This document shows positions 11,707-24,608 of a stretch of 64,000 nt of DNA, piece by piece. The notes under the pieces were generated by a model. That model was not told the DNA's origin, ran no database searches, and worked only from the letters and a program-made list of their open reading frames with translations. Numbering within the stretch: the first letter of the stretch is position 1; each line of letters begins with the position of its first letter. A program made the position numbers and the translations under genes. Source of the DNA: Desmodus rotundus (taxonomy: Eukaryota; Chordata; Mammalia; Chiroptera; Phyllostomidae); NCBI RefSeq assembly GCF_022682495.2, contig NC_071395.1, positions 56,559,242-56,623,241 of the forward strand, read 5' to 3'.

Positions 11707-11898
11707 CAGTGGTCCCCAACCTTTTTGGAACCACGGATCGGTTTTAGGGAACACAATCTTTCCACAGACTGGGGTGGGGGTGATGGCTCAGGATGATTCA
11801 AGCCCATTACATTCAAGCTGACCCCCTACTGTGAGGCTGGTTCCTAACAGGCACTGACTGGTACCAGGTGGTAGCCTGGAGGCTGGGGACCACTGTCT
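11707..11898 (-). mobile_element. hAT-type MITE inside HAL1 copy a
   Basis: Starts CAGTGGTCCCCAACC and ends GGGGACCACTG, so the ends are inverted repeats. Flanks CTTAAAAG and TCTTAAAG suggest the 8-base duplication of hAT elements. A relative lies near 31.48 kb in the other orientation. Confidence 0.65.
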
Positions 11899-13222
11899 TA
11901 AAGCAACTACAATGGACTTAGGACTCATGCAGACTCACTCCCTCTGGGCTCCAGTATTGAGGCAGCAGCTAGAAGGGCACCAGTGGCATACGGGGAGAAA
12001 TTGAAGTGTCTGGCATCAGGGTGAATGCCAGGAGACAACTTCCTACTGAACAAAACTCCAGAGGCCAGGCAGTGGCATTGTCCCCTTGCTGAGCTCTCCC
12101 CCACAGAGCCCAGAATGGCCACACCATACCAAGACTCCATCAACCTGGTTCACATGGGTTCCCCGCCCTGGAAATTACCAATGGCTGTACCCCATCCAAC
12201 TTACCAGTGCTATTTCTATAATAGGCCATACTACTAAGACAGGGAGTCAAGTAACTCTACCTAATACACAGAAACAAACACAGGACAGCTGCCAAATTGA
12301 GGAGACAAAGATATATGGCCTAAATGAAAGTACAGAACAAAACTCCACAAAAAGAAATCAACAAAATGAAGATATACAACAACCTATCAGATGCAGAGTT
12401 CAAAACACTGGCTATTAGGATGCCTAAGGAACTCAATGGGTACTTCAACATCATAGAAAAGACCCAGGCAAAAATGAAGGTTACACTAAGTCAAATAAAA
12501 ATTTACAGGGAACCAACAGTGGCATGGATGAAGCCGTAAGTCAAATCAATGATTTGGAACATAATAAAGAAATATTAAATCACAACAACAAGAAGAAAGA
12601 ATCCAAAAAAAACAAAAACAAAAAACCAAAGATAGGTGGAGGAGCCTATGGGATAACTTCAAATGTACCAACATTCAAGTCATAGTGGTGCCAGAAGGAG
12701 AAGAGAAAGAGCAAGAAATTGAAAACTTATTTGAAAAAATAATGAAGGAAAACTTCCCTAATTCGGAGAAGGAAATAGACATACAAGTCCAGGAAGCAGA
12801 GTCCCAAGCAAGATGGACCAAAGAGGACCACACCAAGACACATAATTAAAATGCCAAACATTAAAGATGAAGAGAGAATATTAAAAGCAGCAAGAGTAAA
12901 GCAGAGAGTTACCTACAAAGGAGTTCCCATAAGACTTCCAGCTGATTGCTCAAAAGAAACTTTGCAGGCTAGAAGGGACTGGAAGAAGTATTCAAGGTGA
13001 TGAAAGGCAAGGACCTACAACTTAGATTATTCTATCCAGCAAAGCTATCATTTAGAATGGAAGGGCAGATAAAGTTCTTCCCAGACAAGGTAAAGCTAAA
13101 GGAGTTCATCATCACCAAGCCATTATTATATGAAATGTTAAAGGAACTTACTTAAGAAAAAGAAGGCCAAAACTATGAAAATTAAAATGTTAATAAATTC
13201 ACAACTGTCAACAATTGAATCT

Positions 13223-13821
13223 AGCCCTGACTGCTGGTCTCTCCTCGTGGCTGCAGCATGAGAGCAGAGTACACAGTGTGAGAGCAGAGTGCGGCAGCCA
13301 GAGACATGGCAGGACAGGCATTTAGTAAGTTTCTGCCTCTCTTTGACCATGTGCTGGTTGAAAGGTGTGCTGCAGAAACTGTAACCAAAGGAGGCATTAT
13401 GCTTCCAGAAAAATCTCAAGGAAAAGTATTGCAAGCAACTATAGTAGCTGTTGGATCGGGCTCTGAAAGAAAAGGGTGGAGAGATTCAACCAGTTAGCGT
13501 GATAGTTGGAGATAAAGTTGTTCTTCCAGAATATGGAGGGACCAAAGTAGTGCTAGATGACAAGGATTATTTCTTACTTAGAGATGGTGACATTCTTGGA
13601 AAGTATGTAGACTAAAATAAATCACTATTGAAATGGCATCATGTGCCGCAACCTGTTCCTTTGAAGTACTGAAATCTTTCATCATGTAACTAATTTCCAT
13701 GTCTCTTTTATAATAAGCTAATGATATCCAAAGTAATGACATCCAGTGTCTTTCAAAATTTAGTTTCACTGTACTGATACAAACATTTCCAAATAAAAAT
13801 ATATAAATAAGTGATAAAAAA
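13223..13821 (+). pseudogene. HSPE1: Processed HSPE1 (HSP10) pseudogene
   Basis: HSPE1 encodes the 10-kDa mitochondrial co-chaperonin that caps HSP60. From ATG 13306 the frame reads MAGQAFSKFLPLFDHVLVER and continues through a recognisable mobile-loop region (TKGGIMLPEKS). Near 13465-13475 one extra base shifts the frame, giving a stop at about 13494-13496. The original frame resumes after it and ends GKYVD followed by TAA at 13613-13615, so nearly the full length is present. There are no introns; a 3' UTR and a short A-rich tail follow. A 13-base target-site duplication AACAATTGAATCT (13210-13222 and 13822-13834) proves L1-mediated retroposition, into the 3' UTR of HAL1 copy a. Not expected to make protein. 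Confidence 0.93.
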
Positions 13822-14146
13822 AACAATTGAATCTAAAAAACAAACTAAGCAAACAAGCAGAACAGAAATAGAATTATAGATATGGAGATCATTTGGAGGG
13901 TTATCAGCTGGGAGGGGGAAGGAGGACAATAGAGGAAAAGGTGCAGGGTTGGTAGGTACAAAATAGGCAAGGAGATGTTAAGAACAGTATAGGAAATAGA
14001 GTAGCCAAAGACCTTATACATATGACCCATGGACATGAACTAAGAGGGGGATTGCCAGAGGGAATGAGGAGTATCGGGTGGAAGGAGGCAAAGGGCGGGT
14101 AATTGGGACAACTGTAATACCATAATCAATAAAATATATATATTTA

Positions 14147-14342
14147 AAATATTTTATTTATTTACTTTTAAAGAGAGGGAGAGAAACATCAATATGTGAG
14201 AGATACATCTACTGGTTGCCTCTCACACAACCCCAACTGGGGACCTGGCCCACAACCCAGGTATGTGCCCTGACTGGGAATTGAACCAGCTATCTTTCGG
14301 TTCTCAGGCTGGCACTCAATCCATTGAGCCACACCAGCCAGA
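14147..14342 (-). repeat. VES-type SINE, reverse, in HAL1 tail
   Basis: Flanked by copies of CAATAAAATATATATAT, the HAL1 tail duplicated on insertion. It lacks about 20 bases of the GA-rich middle. Confidence 0.8.
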
Positions 14343-15045
14343 GCAATAAAATATATATATATTTTTAAGTAAAGATAGGAAGAGAGACAGTGACTGGGAC
14401 AAAAGCACTGGTCAGTTGCCTCTCACATGCCCTCAACCAGGAACCTGGCCTGGGACCCAGGTATGTACCCAAAACTGGCATCAAACTGGGACCTTTTTGT
14501 CCACAAGATGATGCCCATCCCATTGAGCCAGCCACACCAGTCAGGGCATGACCTTGGTGGTTTTGAGAACTGGTCAGACATTTTGTGGGACACCCCTCTT
14601 GGAATTTGTCTGATGTTTTACCCATGATAAGACTGGGATGGTGCGTTTAGGAAGTAAGGATTACAGAGACGAAGTGGTCATCAACTGCATCCCATCAAGG
14701 GCGCTGGCCATCAACACTGTCTATACCTGTTGATTGTTGGCATGGATCTCTTGCCAGCAGAGTATCTGTCAGATGTCTCCCACTATAAACTCTCCCCACC
14801 CCCCAATTCCTTACTGTATACTTTGGAGAGAAGTTACTATGTTTGGCCCACACTTGAAGAACAGAGAATCATGTTCCCCACTCCTTAAGGTTGGATACCT
14901 ACATAAATTATTTGGAATTAATCTGCATGGGAGAAATCTCAGAAAAGTGGTGCTGACTTCTGGCCAAGATGGAGGTGTAGGTAGATACACCTTGCTTCCT
15001 CACACAAACAAAGAAGGACAACAACCAATTTAAAAACAAAAAACC

Positions 15046-15255
15046 GCCCTGGCTGGTGTGGCTCAGTGGTTGAGTGCTGGCCTGTGAATCAAAGGATCGC
15101 TGGTTCCATTCCCAGTCTAGGGCACATGCCTGTATTGTGGGCCAGGGCCCCAGTAAGGGGTGTGCAAGAGGCAACCACACATTAATATTTCTCTCCCTCT
15201 CTCTCTCCTTACCCCTGTCTACAAAATGAATAAGTAAAATATTTAAAAAATGTTA
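15046..15255 (+). repeat. VES-type SINE, forward, in HAL1 copy b
   Basis: Head GCCCTGGCTGGTGTGGCTCA, A-rich tail ending near 15255. It lies in the short A-rich part of the HAL1 5' region. Confidence 0.9.
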
Positions 15256-16655
15256 AAACAAAAACAACCAGAACTGCCAGAAAATTGAACTATACAGAAG
15301 TCCGACAACCAAGAAATTAAAGAAGAAACATTCATCCAGACAGGTAGGAGGGGCAGAGATGGGCAGCCGGTGCACAGAGGATGTGCAGCAGGGCAGTGGA
15401 CCAGGCAGGTGAGGCAGGGGCGGGTGGAATGGGCAGTCACACATTCGTGTGCAGATAAGCTGCGAGGAACAACTGGGGAGCGAGACAGACTGTGCCACCC
15501 AGATTCCAGTGCAGGACTAAACCCTCGAAACCTCTAGCTATGAATACCTGTGGGGGTTGCAGCAGTGGAAGAAATCCCCAGCCTCACAGGAGAGTCTGTT
15601 GGAGAGACCCACAGGGTCCTTGAACATACATAAACCCACCCACATGAGAATCAGCACCTGAAAGGTCCAATTTGCTTGTGGGTAGAGAAAAGTGACTGAA
15701 AGCCTGCAGAGAGCCAAGCAAGCAGCATTGTTCCCTCTCTGACCCCTCCCCGACATACAGCACCACAGTGCAGCAACATGGGTTGCCCTACCCTGGCAAA
15801 CACCTAAGGCTCCATCCCTTACAATGTAACAGGTACATTGAGACAAAGAAATATTGCCCAAATGAAAGAACAGACCAAAACTCAAAGAAAAGAACTAAGC
15901 AATGAAGAGATAGCCAATCTATCAGATGCAGGGTTCAAAACACTGGTAATCAGGATGCTCACAAAAATGATTTAGTAAGGATGCAAAATAGAGGAAGAAG
16001 TGATGGCCATGCAAAGTGAAATAAAGAAAAATGTACAGGGAACCAACAGTGAAGGGAAGGAAACCAGGACTCAAATCAATGATTTGGAATAGAAGGAAGA
16101 AATAAGCATTCAACTGGAACAGAATGAAGAAACAAGAACTTGAAAAAATGAGGAGAGGCTTAGGAAACTCTGGGACAACTTTAAATGTTCCAACATCCAA
16201 ATCACAGGGGTGCCAGAAGGAGAAGAGAAAGAACAAGAATTTGAAAACTAATTTGAAAAAATAAAGAAGGAAAACTTCCCCAACCTGGCGAAGGAAATAG
16301 ACATGCAAGTCCAGGAAGCTCAAAGAGTCCCAAAGAAGCTGGACCCTAGGAGGAAGACACCAAGGCACATTGTAATTAAATCACCCAAGATTAAAGATAA
16401 ACAGAGAATCTTAAAAGCAAGAAGAGAAAAGGAGAGAGTTACTTACAAAGGAGTTCCCAAAAGACTGTCAGCTGATTTCTCAAAAGAAACTTCACAAGCA
16501 AGAAGGGGCTGGAAGGAAGTATTCAAAGTCATGAAAGGCAAGGGCCTACATCCAAGATTACTTTATCCAGCAAAGCTATCATTTAGAAGGAAGGGTAGAT
16601 AAAGTGTTTCCCAGATAAGGTCAAGTTAGAGTTCATCATCACCAAACCCTTATTA

Positions 16656-16859
16656 CTTTCTTTTTCAGACTATAAGATGCACCAGACCATAAGACACACC
16701 TAGCTTTTAGAAGAGGAAAATAGGGGGAAAAACCCCACTCCACCACTCACCCCCCCCCCCCCGCCCCAGAGAGCCAGGTAAGCTATATTTGGACTATAAG
16801 ATGCACCTCCCATTTTCCTCCCAAATTGGGGGGGTGCGTCTTACAGTCCAAAAATACAG
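16656..16859. mobile_element. Tc1/mariner-type MITE in HAL1 copy b
   Basis: The HAL1 3' UTR otherwise reads CCTTATTATATGAAAT, and here the MITE interrupts it with TA duplicated at 16654-16655 and 16860-16861. The ends are imperfect inverted repeats: left TTTTTCAGACTATAAGATGC, right, in reverse complement, TATTTTTGGACTGTAAGACG. It contains a run of 14 C near 16750. Non-autonomous; about 204 bases. Confidence 0.8.
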
Positions 16860-17159
16860 TATATGAAATATTAAAGGAACTTATCTAAAAAAAAAGATAA
16901 AACTATAAACTGTAAAATGACAAACTCACAACTATCAACAACTGAACCTAAAAAATAAAAACTAAGCAAACAACTAGAACAGGAACATAATCACAGAAAT
17001 GGAGATCATATGGAAGATTATCAGCAGGGAGGGGCAGGGGGAGAATACGGGGAAAGGTGCAGGGAATAAGAACCATAACTGGGAGGTACAAAATAGATGG
17101 GGGGAGGTTAAGAATAGTATGGGAAATGGAGAAGCCAAAGAACTTATATGTATGACCCA

Positions 17160-17725
17160 TGACATGGGTTATATCAGTATGGCCTCCTGGTATTTTATAC
17201 TCTGGGTTTCAACCCAATAGTACTTTATCTCTTTTATAGCTCAAACCTTTCTGACTTAGCCCTTGGGATCTCTTCCATGTGGCTCCTGTGGCCCTTTAAC
17301 CCATTCCCATCAGTGTTTTTTGGCTTTTTTTCATTTTTTTTTCTTTAGAGAACTTCCTTACTCTCTGGTACTATAAGATGTACCAGGTCGTCTCATATAT
17401 TTCCTGCCCCAGTCCTAGAATCAGCCATTTCTATGAGCCTGGTTCCTGTTAGTATAAAATGGTGTTAGAAACCAAGATGTGAGCACTACGAGTGCTTGTT
17501 GCTACAGGAACCAGTTTCTTTTATCTCATCAATCCTTTGTAATTGCCCACAATAAACCTAGTATAAGCACTCAGCCCTGGGGATACAGCAATGACCATGT
17601 CAGATGTGGCATCTGCCCTCACGGAAATCACAGTCAGCTTGTGGGAACTAGCTTAACAGCAGCTTTGACACTAACTGGCCCTTTTCAGCAAGTGTGTGCT
17701 GGTGCTGCTGTGGAAGACAGAATAA
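17160..17725. other. Intergenic, no gene recognised
   Basis: Contains an L2/MIR-like stretch near 17.57-17.66 kb (CCTGGGGATACAGCAATGAC). Otherwise unassigned. Confidence 0.35.
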
Positions 17726-18085
17726 AGTAGGACCCCAAAGATGTCCCACGTCCTAATCCAGAACCTGTGACTATGTTAGCTTATCTGGCAAAAGGGACTT
17801 TGCAGATTGGATTAAGTATCTGGAGATGGGGGAGATGATCCTGGATTACCTGCGTGAGACTGTGTCATCACTGGGGGGTTTATCAGAGGGAGGTAGGAGA
17901 GTTGGAATCAGAGGAGGAGATGTGACAATGGCAGCAGAGGTCATAATGCCACTGTTGGCTTTGACGATGGAGGAAAGGGTCACCAGCCACAGGTAGGCAG
18001 CATCTAGAAGCTGGAAAAGGCAAGGAAACATTCTCTCTTAGAGCCTCCAGAAGGACCACAGCCCTGCCAACACCTCTTTTTTTTT
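17725..18085 (+). repeat. MaLR (MLT1-like) LTR relic
   Basis: GGCAAAAGGGACTTTGCAGA, GATGATCCTGGATTACC and CTAGAAGCTGGAAAAGGCAA follow the order of an ERVL-MaLR solo LTR. An old endogenous retroviral relic without coding content. Confidence 0.55.
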
Positions 18086-18156
18086 TTAATTGTTGTTCAA
18101 GTACAGTTGTCTCCATTTTCCCCCCACTACTCTCCTTCATCCCGCCCACTCCCAAA

Positions 18157-18343
18157 AGGTTTTATTTATTTTTAGAGAGAGAGGGAGGGAGAAAGAGAGA
18201 AAATCAATGTGTGGTTACCTCTCATGTGCCTCCTCCTGGGTACCTGGCCTGCAACCCAGTCATGTGCCCTGGCTGGGAATCAAACTGGGAACCGTTTGGT
18301 TTGCAGGCTGGCACTCAATCCACTGAACCACACCAGCCAGGGC
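18157..18343 (-). repeat. VES-type SINE, reverse
   Basis: T-rich tail, GA-rich middle, end CACACCAGCCAGGGC. A short L1 3' antisense-like piece precedes it (18.08-18.15 kb). Confidence 0.85.
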
Positions 18344-18998
18344 CCCAGCACTTTTGATTGTAGTCTGGTAAGGTTACTTTCTGCCTTCTGACCTCCACAG
18401 TGATATGGTGGAAAGCCATGACATCTGAACCATTTACAGGGCTCCATATGTTTGGGGGGTTATTTTGTGGACATAAGCACTTGGTTTAAATCCCTAACAG
18501 CTGAGACATTGAAGCAGAATGCTCATTCCAAGACAAAAGCTGGGCAGGTCGAAAGCAACTCAAAGGACCTTTTGACACTTGAGCTCTTTGGGGGCTTGAC
18601 TTCAGTCTAATAACACCTCAAGTATCAAGTAGGCTAGTTGTATAGAAAAACCAGAAAGCTTCACTTACTTTTCCAAGGCAGCTGAGTTTATTTTCAGGTT
18701 AGCAACAGTTTGGAATTCACTTTTTTGATTAGTTCAGAACTGGAGGAACAACAGTAGTGGCTCCTTTGGGGCATTGGCCACCTGTGGTTCCCGTTTCTGA
18801 CCCAGAAAGCCCGGCCCTGGAGGGGCACAGCAATGCAGGGCTCCCCTTCAGGAACTGCTTGCTAATAACTTCCCAAGGGCCAGGGAAGTTTTGCTGGTTT
18901 GCAAAAGGCAGGTGGCACTGCATCCTCATGACTAAAGCAGGCACCAAACAGAACATCTAACACACCAGGACTACTATTATATCGACAGGCCCATAAAG
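18344..18998. other. Intergenic, no gene recognised
   Basis: No feature recognised. Confidence 0.3.
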
Positions 18999-19007
18999 AA
19001 AGTTCTG

Positions 19008-20942
19008 GAGTTCCAGCCAAGATGGAGGTGTAGGTAGACACACTGAGCCTCCTCACACAACCAAAAGAAGGACAACAACAATTTAAAAACAAAAAACAAC
19101 CAGAACTGACAGAAAATCGAACTGCATGGAAGTCTGACAACCAAGGAGATGAAGAAACATTCACCCAGACTGGTAGGAGGGGAGGAGTCGGGCTGCCGGG
19201 GCAGAGAAGACCCGCAGCAACATGGCCGGACCCACAGAAGTGGCGGGTTGTGGAATGAACAGGGCAGGCAGTGGGACAGCTAGCAGACCCCGTGGCCCCA
19301 CATTTGTGCATAGATAAACCGGGAGGCACGGCGTGGGGAGCGAAACAGACCACACAACTCAGGGCTTCAGCTCGGGGAAATAAAGCCTCAAACCTCTGAT
19401 TGAAAACACCAGTGGGGGTTGAGGCGGCAGCAGGAGAAACTCCCAGCCTCATGGGAGAGGTCGTTGGAGAAACCCACAGGGGCCTAAGGCATGCACAAGC
19501 CCACCCACTCGGGAATCAGCACCAGAGGGGCCCAATTTGATTGTGGGTAGTGGAGGGAGTGACTGAAATCCAGCAGAGAGTGGAGCAGGCGCCATTGCTC
19601 CCCCTCGGCCCCTCCCCCACGTACAGCATCACAGTGCAGCGACCAGCATTACTCCGCCGCAGTGAACACCTAAGGCTCTGCCCCTTTACATAACAGGCGC
19701 ACCAAGACAAAAAAAAAAAAAAAAAAATGACCCAAATGAAAGAACAGATCAAAGCTCCAGAAAAAATTCAACTAAGCAGCGAACAGATAGCCAACCTATC
19801 AGATGCACAGTTCAAAACACTGGTTATCAAGATGCTCACAGAATTGGTTGAATCTGTTCGAAAACCAGATGAAAAAACGAAGCCTATGCTAAGAGAAACA
19901 AAGGAAAATGTACAGGGAACCAATAGTGATGCGAAGGAAACTGGGACTCAAATCAACGGTGTGGACCAAAAGGGAGAAACATCCCACGAGAAAAGAATGA
20001 AGAGACAAGAATTTAAAAAAATGAGGAGAGGCTTAGGAACCTCCAGGACATCTTGAAACGTTCCAATATCTGAATTATAGGGGTGCCAGAAGGAGAAGAG
20101 GAAGAACAAAAAATTGAAAACTTATTTGAACAAATAATGAAGGAGAACTTCCCTAATCTGGCTAAGGAAATAGACTTCCAGGAAGTCCAGGAAGCTCAGA
20201 GAGTCACAAAGAAGTTGGACCCAAGGAGGAACACAAAAAGGTACATCGTAATTACATTACCCAAGATGAAACAGAAGGAGAGAATCTTAGAAGCAGCAAG
20301 AGAAAAGGACACAGTTACCTACAAAGGAGTTCCCATAAGACTGTCAGCTGATTTCTCCAAAGAGACTTTACAGGCAAGAAGGGGCTGGCAAGAAGTATTC
20401 CAAGTCATGAAAGGCAAGGACCTACATCCAAGATTACTGTATCCAGCAAAGCTATCATTTAGAATGGAAGGGCAGATAAAGTGCTTCTCAGATATGGTCA
20501 AGTTCAAGGAGTTCATCATCACCAAGCCCTTATTATATGAAATGTTAAAGGGACTTATCTAAGAAAAAGAAGATAAAAAATATGAACAGTAAAAATGACA
20601 GCAAACTCACAGTTATTAACAACCACACCTAAAATAGAAAAAAAAGCAAACTAAGCAAACAGCTAGAACAGGAATGGAACCACAGAAATGGAGCTCACAT
20701 GGAGGGTTGTCAACAGGGAAGTGGGAGGGGGAGGGGGGGAAGGTACAGAGAATAAGTAGCATAGATGATAGGTGGAAAATAGACAGGGGGAGGGTAAGAA
20801 TAGTGTAGGAAATGTAGAAGCCAAAGAACTTATAAGTATGACCGATGGACATGAACTATAGGGGGGGAATGTGGGAGGGAGGGGGTGTGCAGGATGGAGT
20901 GGAGTGAAGGGGGGAAATGGGACAACTGTAATAGCATAATCA

Positions 20943-20980
<38 letters not shown>

Positions 20981-21001
20981 ATATATATATATATATATTT
21001 A
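19008..21001 (+). mobile_element. HAL1-like element, copy c
   Basis: Flanked by AAAGTTCTG at 18999-19007 and 21002-21010. 5' UTR, then an ORF1 from ATG 19727 to about 20560 (L1 ORF1-type; one frameshift near 20010), then a 3' UTR. At the codon where copies d and h carry TGA, this copy has CGA (19860). No ORF2. The tail has expanded into (ATCT)n and (AT)n. Confidence 0.8.
20941..20998. repeat. (ATCT)n-(AT)n microsatellite in HAL1 tail
   Basis: About nine ATCT units followed by about nine AT units. It begins exactly where the canonical tail ATAATCAATA should continue. Confidence 0.95.
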
Positions 21002-21379
21002 AAAGTTCTGTGTTTAATGCCTCAGAGAGCTGAAAGGGCTCCACTTCCTCTCTTAGAATCATGGCTGCTTGAACCCTGCCTTGTGAGATAACATGGGACA
21101 CGGAGGTCAGTGAGTTTGGCAAGTTTTGTTTTTTAGAATTGTCTTTCTGGATCTGACCCATTACCCTTGGATTCCAGTATCTTTCTGGCAAGAATGACAG
21201 TGGGCACTTTATCTCCCATAGAGTCCAAGGTTAGAACAGGCCTCACCACTCCAGTTCCCAGGGTCATGGAGTGGCCCGATTCCTCCTGTTCTCCCAGAGC
21301 AGTGTGAATGGTGACTATTTTCACTTCCAGGTGCTGCCACCCTCTTCATTCCTGCCAGTGACTCATAGTGACCAGTATC

Positions 21380-21800
21380 CCTTTGGTGTGCATTTTTAAA
21401 ATTTCTTTTTTAATCCACCGGTTCTTTTTCATATTATATGAGTTCTCTTTCTTGGTTTATCTCTAAATATTTTATGTGTATTTGTTGGATTTTGGGGGGT
21501 GCTTTAAAAAAATTTAAGCAGAAATTCAGTGGTTTCTGGTACAATATATTCACAAAGTTGTGCAAACTTTGTGAAATCATCACTATCTCATTCCACAACA
21601 TTTTTATCACCCCTAAAAGAAACCCCATGCTCATACGCAATCACCCACTAACCTCAACTGGAAACCACTAATGTTTCTGACTCCATGAATATGCTTCTTC
21701 TGACCACTTTAAATAAATGGGATCATACAATGCAGGACCCTTTGTGTCTGGCTTCTTTCACTAAGCATAACTGAGCACTGTTTTCCCCAATTTTTCCTTC
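21380..21800 (+). repeat. L1M-class 3' end
   Basis: AATTCAGTGGTTTCTGGTAC, ATATTCACAAAGTTGTGCAA and AAATGGGATCATACAATGCA are signatures of old L1 3' UTRs. Confidence 0.7.
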
Positions 21801-23339
21801 ATAAATGAGATGGAGGCTCCACACTTATCAGTCATTGGCAGGTGGTCACCTTGCTGTGACAATTCTCCAGCCTTGCTCCTGGTCCAGCATCCCCCGGAAA
21901 ACAGGCCAGGAGCTCACAGATTTGCCAGCTCTCCCTGCGAGGTGCTTCTCACCTTCCCCCAATGTGCTGGGGCAGGAGTACCAAGGATGGGTATTCCCAT
22001 TCTTGGCTTCTGACTGACCCTGGCAACTTCCACACTCCATGTATCACAAAACCCTCAAACCTCTCAGCTTCCCAAACCAAAAATCCACAAGTACACCCAG
22101 CAGCATTACTCGGAGCCTCCAGGCACACTAAGCTCTGATCATGTGCAGCACATTTCCCGAGATGAACAAACCAGGTATTATCAGTGTATTTAAAGCTCAG
22201 TCAAATTAATGAGAACCAAAGGAGCAAAGATCAAAGAAACACTTCACAGGAGGGGGGAAGAAAGTCAACAAACATCAGTGCCTACACCGAGTTGTCAAGG
22301 TGGGGCCATGGGCATGGGCTAGTCAAGGTGAAGATCATTGCAGTGCTGCCAAGACCCCAACACCGGCTTTCCTCAGTGTGTGTGGGGGGTGGTGATCATG
22401 TTCATCTGAAAGACTTTGTGGAAGATACTTACCAGCATATGAAAGGGCTCATTGTCTGCCCTTGTGGTTATACCACCAAAAATTATCCTATACTGCCCAG
22501 GGAAGAGCTGTCCAAAGGAGGATGTTTCTTACCATCTTTAATGAGGTACCCTTGGTTTGGCAACAATTCAAATGCCCAGCAATGAAGCTGGCTTGGTGAA
22601 TTGTTCATTCACTAGAAATGGCATTATAAGGCCCACAACCATACTGAGTAAGAGTAGCTCGTTGGACAGAGCTTTGTGGACACAGTTTAATCCTCATAGT
22701 GAGCCTGTGAGTTGGGCCCTATTAGCTCCATTTTACAGAAGGATCAAGTGGACCTGAGGTTACACACTCTTAGAAGAGGGGCAGAAGGGGGCCAAGGGCC
22801 AGGACCAGTGGAGCCCAGAACTCATGCACAGAACCTTGATACCAAAGTGCTCATGATTTAGGGCAGAGCAAAGAATTTCACCTTACTTCTTCAGGGTCTT
22901 CCACCTATGGCTGGAAGGGGGGGGGGGAGCAGAGAAAGGGAAGGGGATGGGCCAGCACTGAGGGAGGGCCAGCCTCAAGGTCGATATACAGGAGAAAGGA
23001 CTAAGCAGGATGCAGGTAAGAGGTGATGGGGGCCTGGGAGAGTGGACAGGCCAGGGGGAAGGTTTACATGGACCACTCAAAAGAGAATACATCCTGATGG
23101 GAGTCATTTATCTGTGGTGGCATCTGTGGGTAGTTGTTTCCACTCCCCCACCTAACCATGGCCCAGTGGCTTAAGATGCATGAGTAGGAGGGGAGGAGAC
23201 AGCCTCAGTAATGCAGTTAAAATGATTGCTTCAGAGAGGGGAGGTAGGGAAGGTACTGATGCTGTGGAGAATAGGTTTGTTTTCATCTTTATTCCCTCCC
23301 TCATCCCTAAGATGTGCTGCCATCTTTCTCATTCTGGGT

Positions 23340-23340
<1 letters not shown>
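21801..23340. other. Intergenic, mostly unassigned
   Basis: A MIR-like segment at 22.68-22.80 kb (CCATTTTACAGAAGGATCAA). A run of 11 G near 22918-22928. Nothing else recognised. Confidence 0.35.
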
Positions 23341-23700
<360 letters not shown>

Positions 23701-24216
23701 CTAGCTAATTCCTAGAGAGAGCAAATGACTCTCCTGGGGGTGGGCTTTTCAAACAACCAATCCAGAGCTTACACTTCAACCACCAGCTTCAATCCCCAGC
23801 TTCTTTACCAGGCTTTCACACTCGGGAGGCAATATGTCCCTGCCCTAATCACCCCAGGGCCAGGTACCAGGCAACTAGGGACAACACCTTTGCCTCAGAG
23901 CCTGCAGAATTATTGACATTAGCCAATTCCAAATATGCTTACCCTGCCATAAAGTCAATTAAAAGTATCAAATTTGAGAAGCCAAAAGAAAAAACAATGA
24001 AGAAAAATGACAGAACCCGATACTCCTTTGGGATACCACCAAGTGTAAAGCATACATATAATGGAAGTCCCAGAGGATAAAGAGACAAAGAGAAAGAGTA
24101 TTTGAAAAAATAATGGCTGAAAACTTCCCAAATAATAACAGTCATGTATCTATACATCCAAGAAGCTCAAACTCCAAGCAGGATAACTCAAAGACATCTA
24201 CATCAAGAGACATAGG

Positions 24217-24395
24217 CCCTGGCCACGTAGACCAGTTGATTAGAATGTCATCCTGAAGCCAAGGTTGTGGGTACAATCCCCAGTCAGGGCACATTCAAGA
24301 ATCAACTAATGAAATAAGTGGAACAACAAATCAATGTTTCTTTCTCTCTCCCCCTTCCTTCTTTCTCTTCCTTTCTCTAAAATCAATTTTAAAAA
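24217..24395 (+). repeat. Older VES-type SINE, forward
   Basis: CCCTGGCCACGTAGACCAGT head, CCCCAGTCAGGGCACATTCA, CT-rich middle. Diverged. Confidence 0.7.
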
Positions 24396-24608
24396 GAAAT
24401 ATTATAATCAAATTGGAAGATAAAAACAAAGCGAATCTTGAAAGCAGCAAGAGAGAAGTGACTCATTGCATACAAAGGATCTCCAATAAGATTAACAGCT
24501 GATTTCTCATCAGATATCACGGAGGCCAGAAAACAGTGAATGATATTTAAACTGCTGAAAGGAAAAAAAAACCACAAAAAACCCTGTCAACTAAGAATTC
24601 TGTATCTG

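Larger units (their letters stand above)
11318..14376 (+). mobile_element. HAL1-like element, copy a (with nested hAT, HSPE1 pseudogene, SINE)
   Basis: Starts TTCTGGTCAAGATGGAGG and ends in an ATAATCAATAAAATAT tail. The flanking duplication is AGGGAGAGAGAC (11306-11317) and AGGAAGAGAGAC (14377-14388). The order is 5' UTR, decayed ORF1 (about 12.3-13.15 kb, giving L1 ORF1-type residues ending in an FIITKPLLYEMLKEL-like stretch), then a 3' UTR. No ORF2 is present, the definition of HAL1 (half-LINE). Three later insertions lie inside: a hAT MITE, a processed HSPE1 copy and a SINE. Confidence 0.75.
11252..14558 (-). repeat. Old VES-type SINE split by HAL1 copy a
   Basis: 11252-11317 is the tail half of a reverse SINE and 14377-14558 its head half (ends CCACACCAGTCAGGGCA). 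HAL1 copy a sits between them. Confidence 0.7.
14958..17158 (+). mobile_element. HAL1-like element, copy b (3' end lost)
   Basis: Starts TTCTGGCCAAGATGGAGG. ORF1 remnants run about 15.86-16.88 kb. It carries a SINE (15046-15255) and a TA-flanked MITE (16656-16859). The 3' UTR stops abruptly after TATGACCCATG, about 150 bases before the usual end, and no target-site duplication was found. Confidence 0.7.

Noticed and set aside
19727..20562. L1 ORF1-type frames as host genes
   Set aside because: They lie inside HAL1 elements with target-site duplications and all contain stops or frameshifts.
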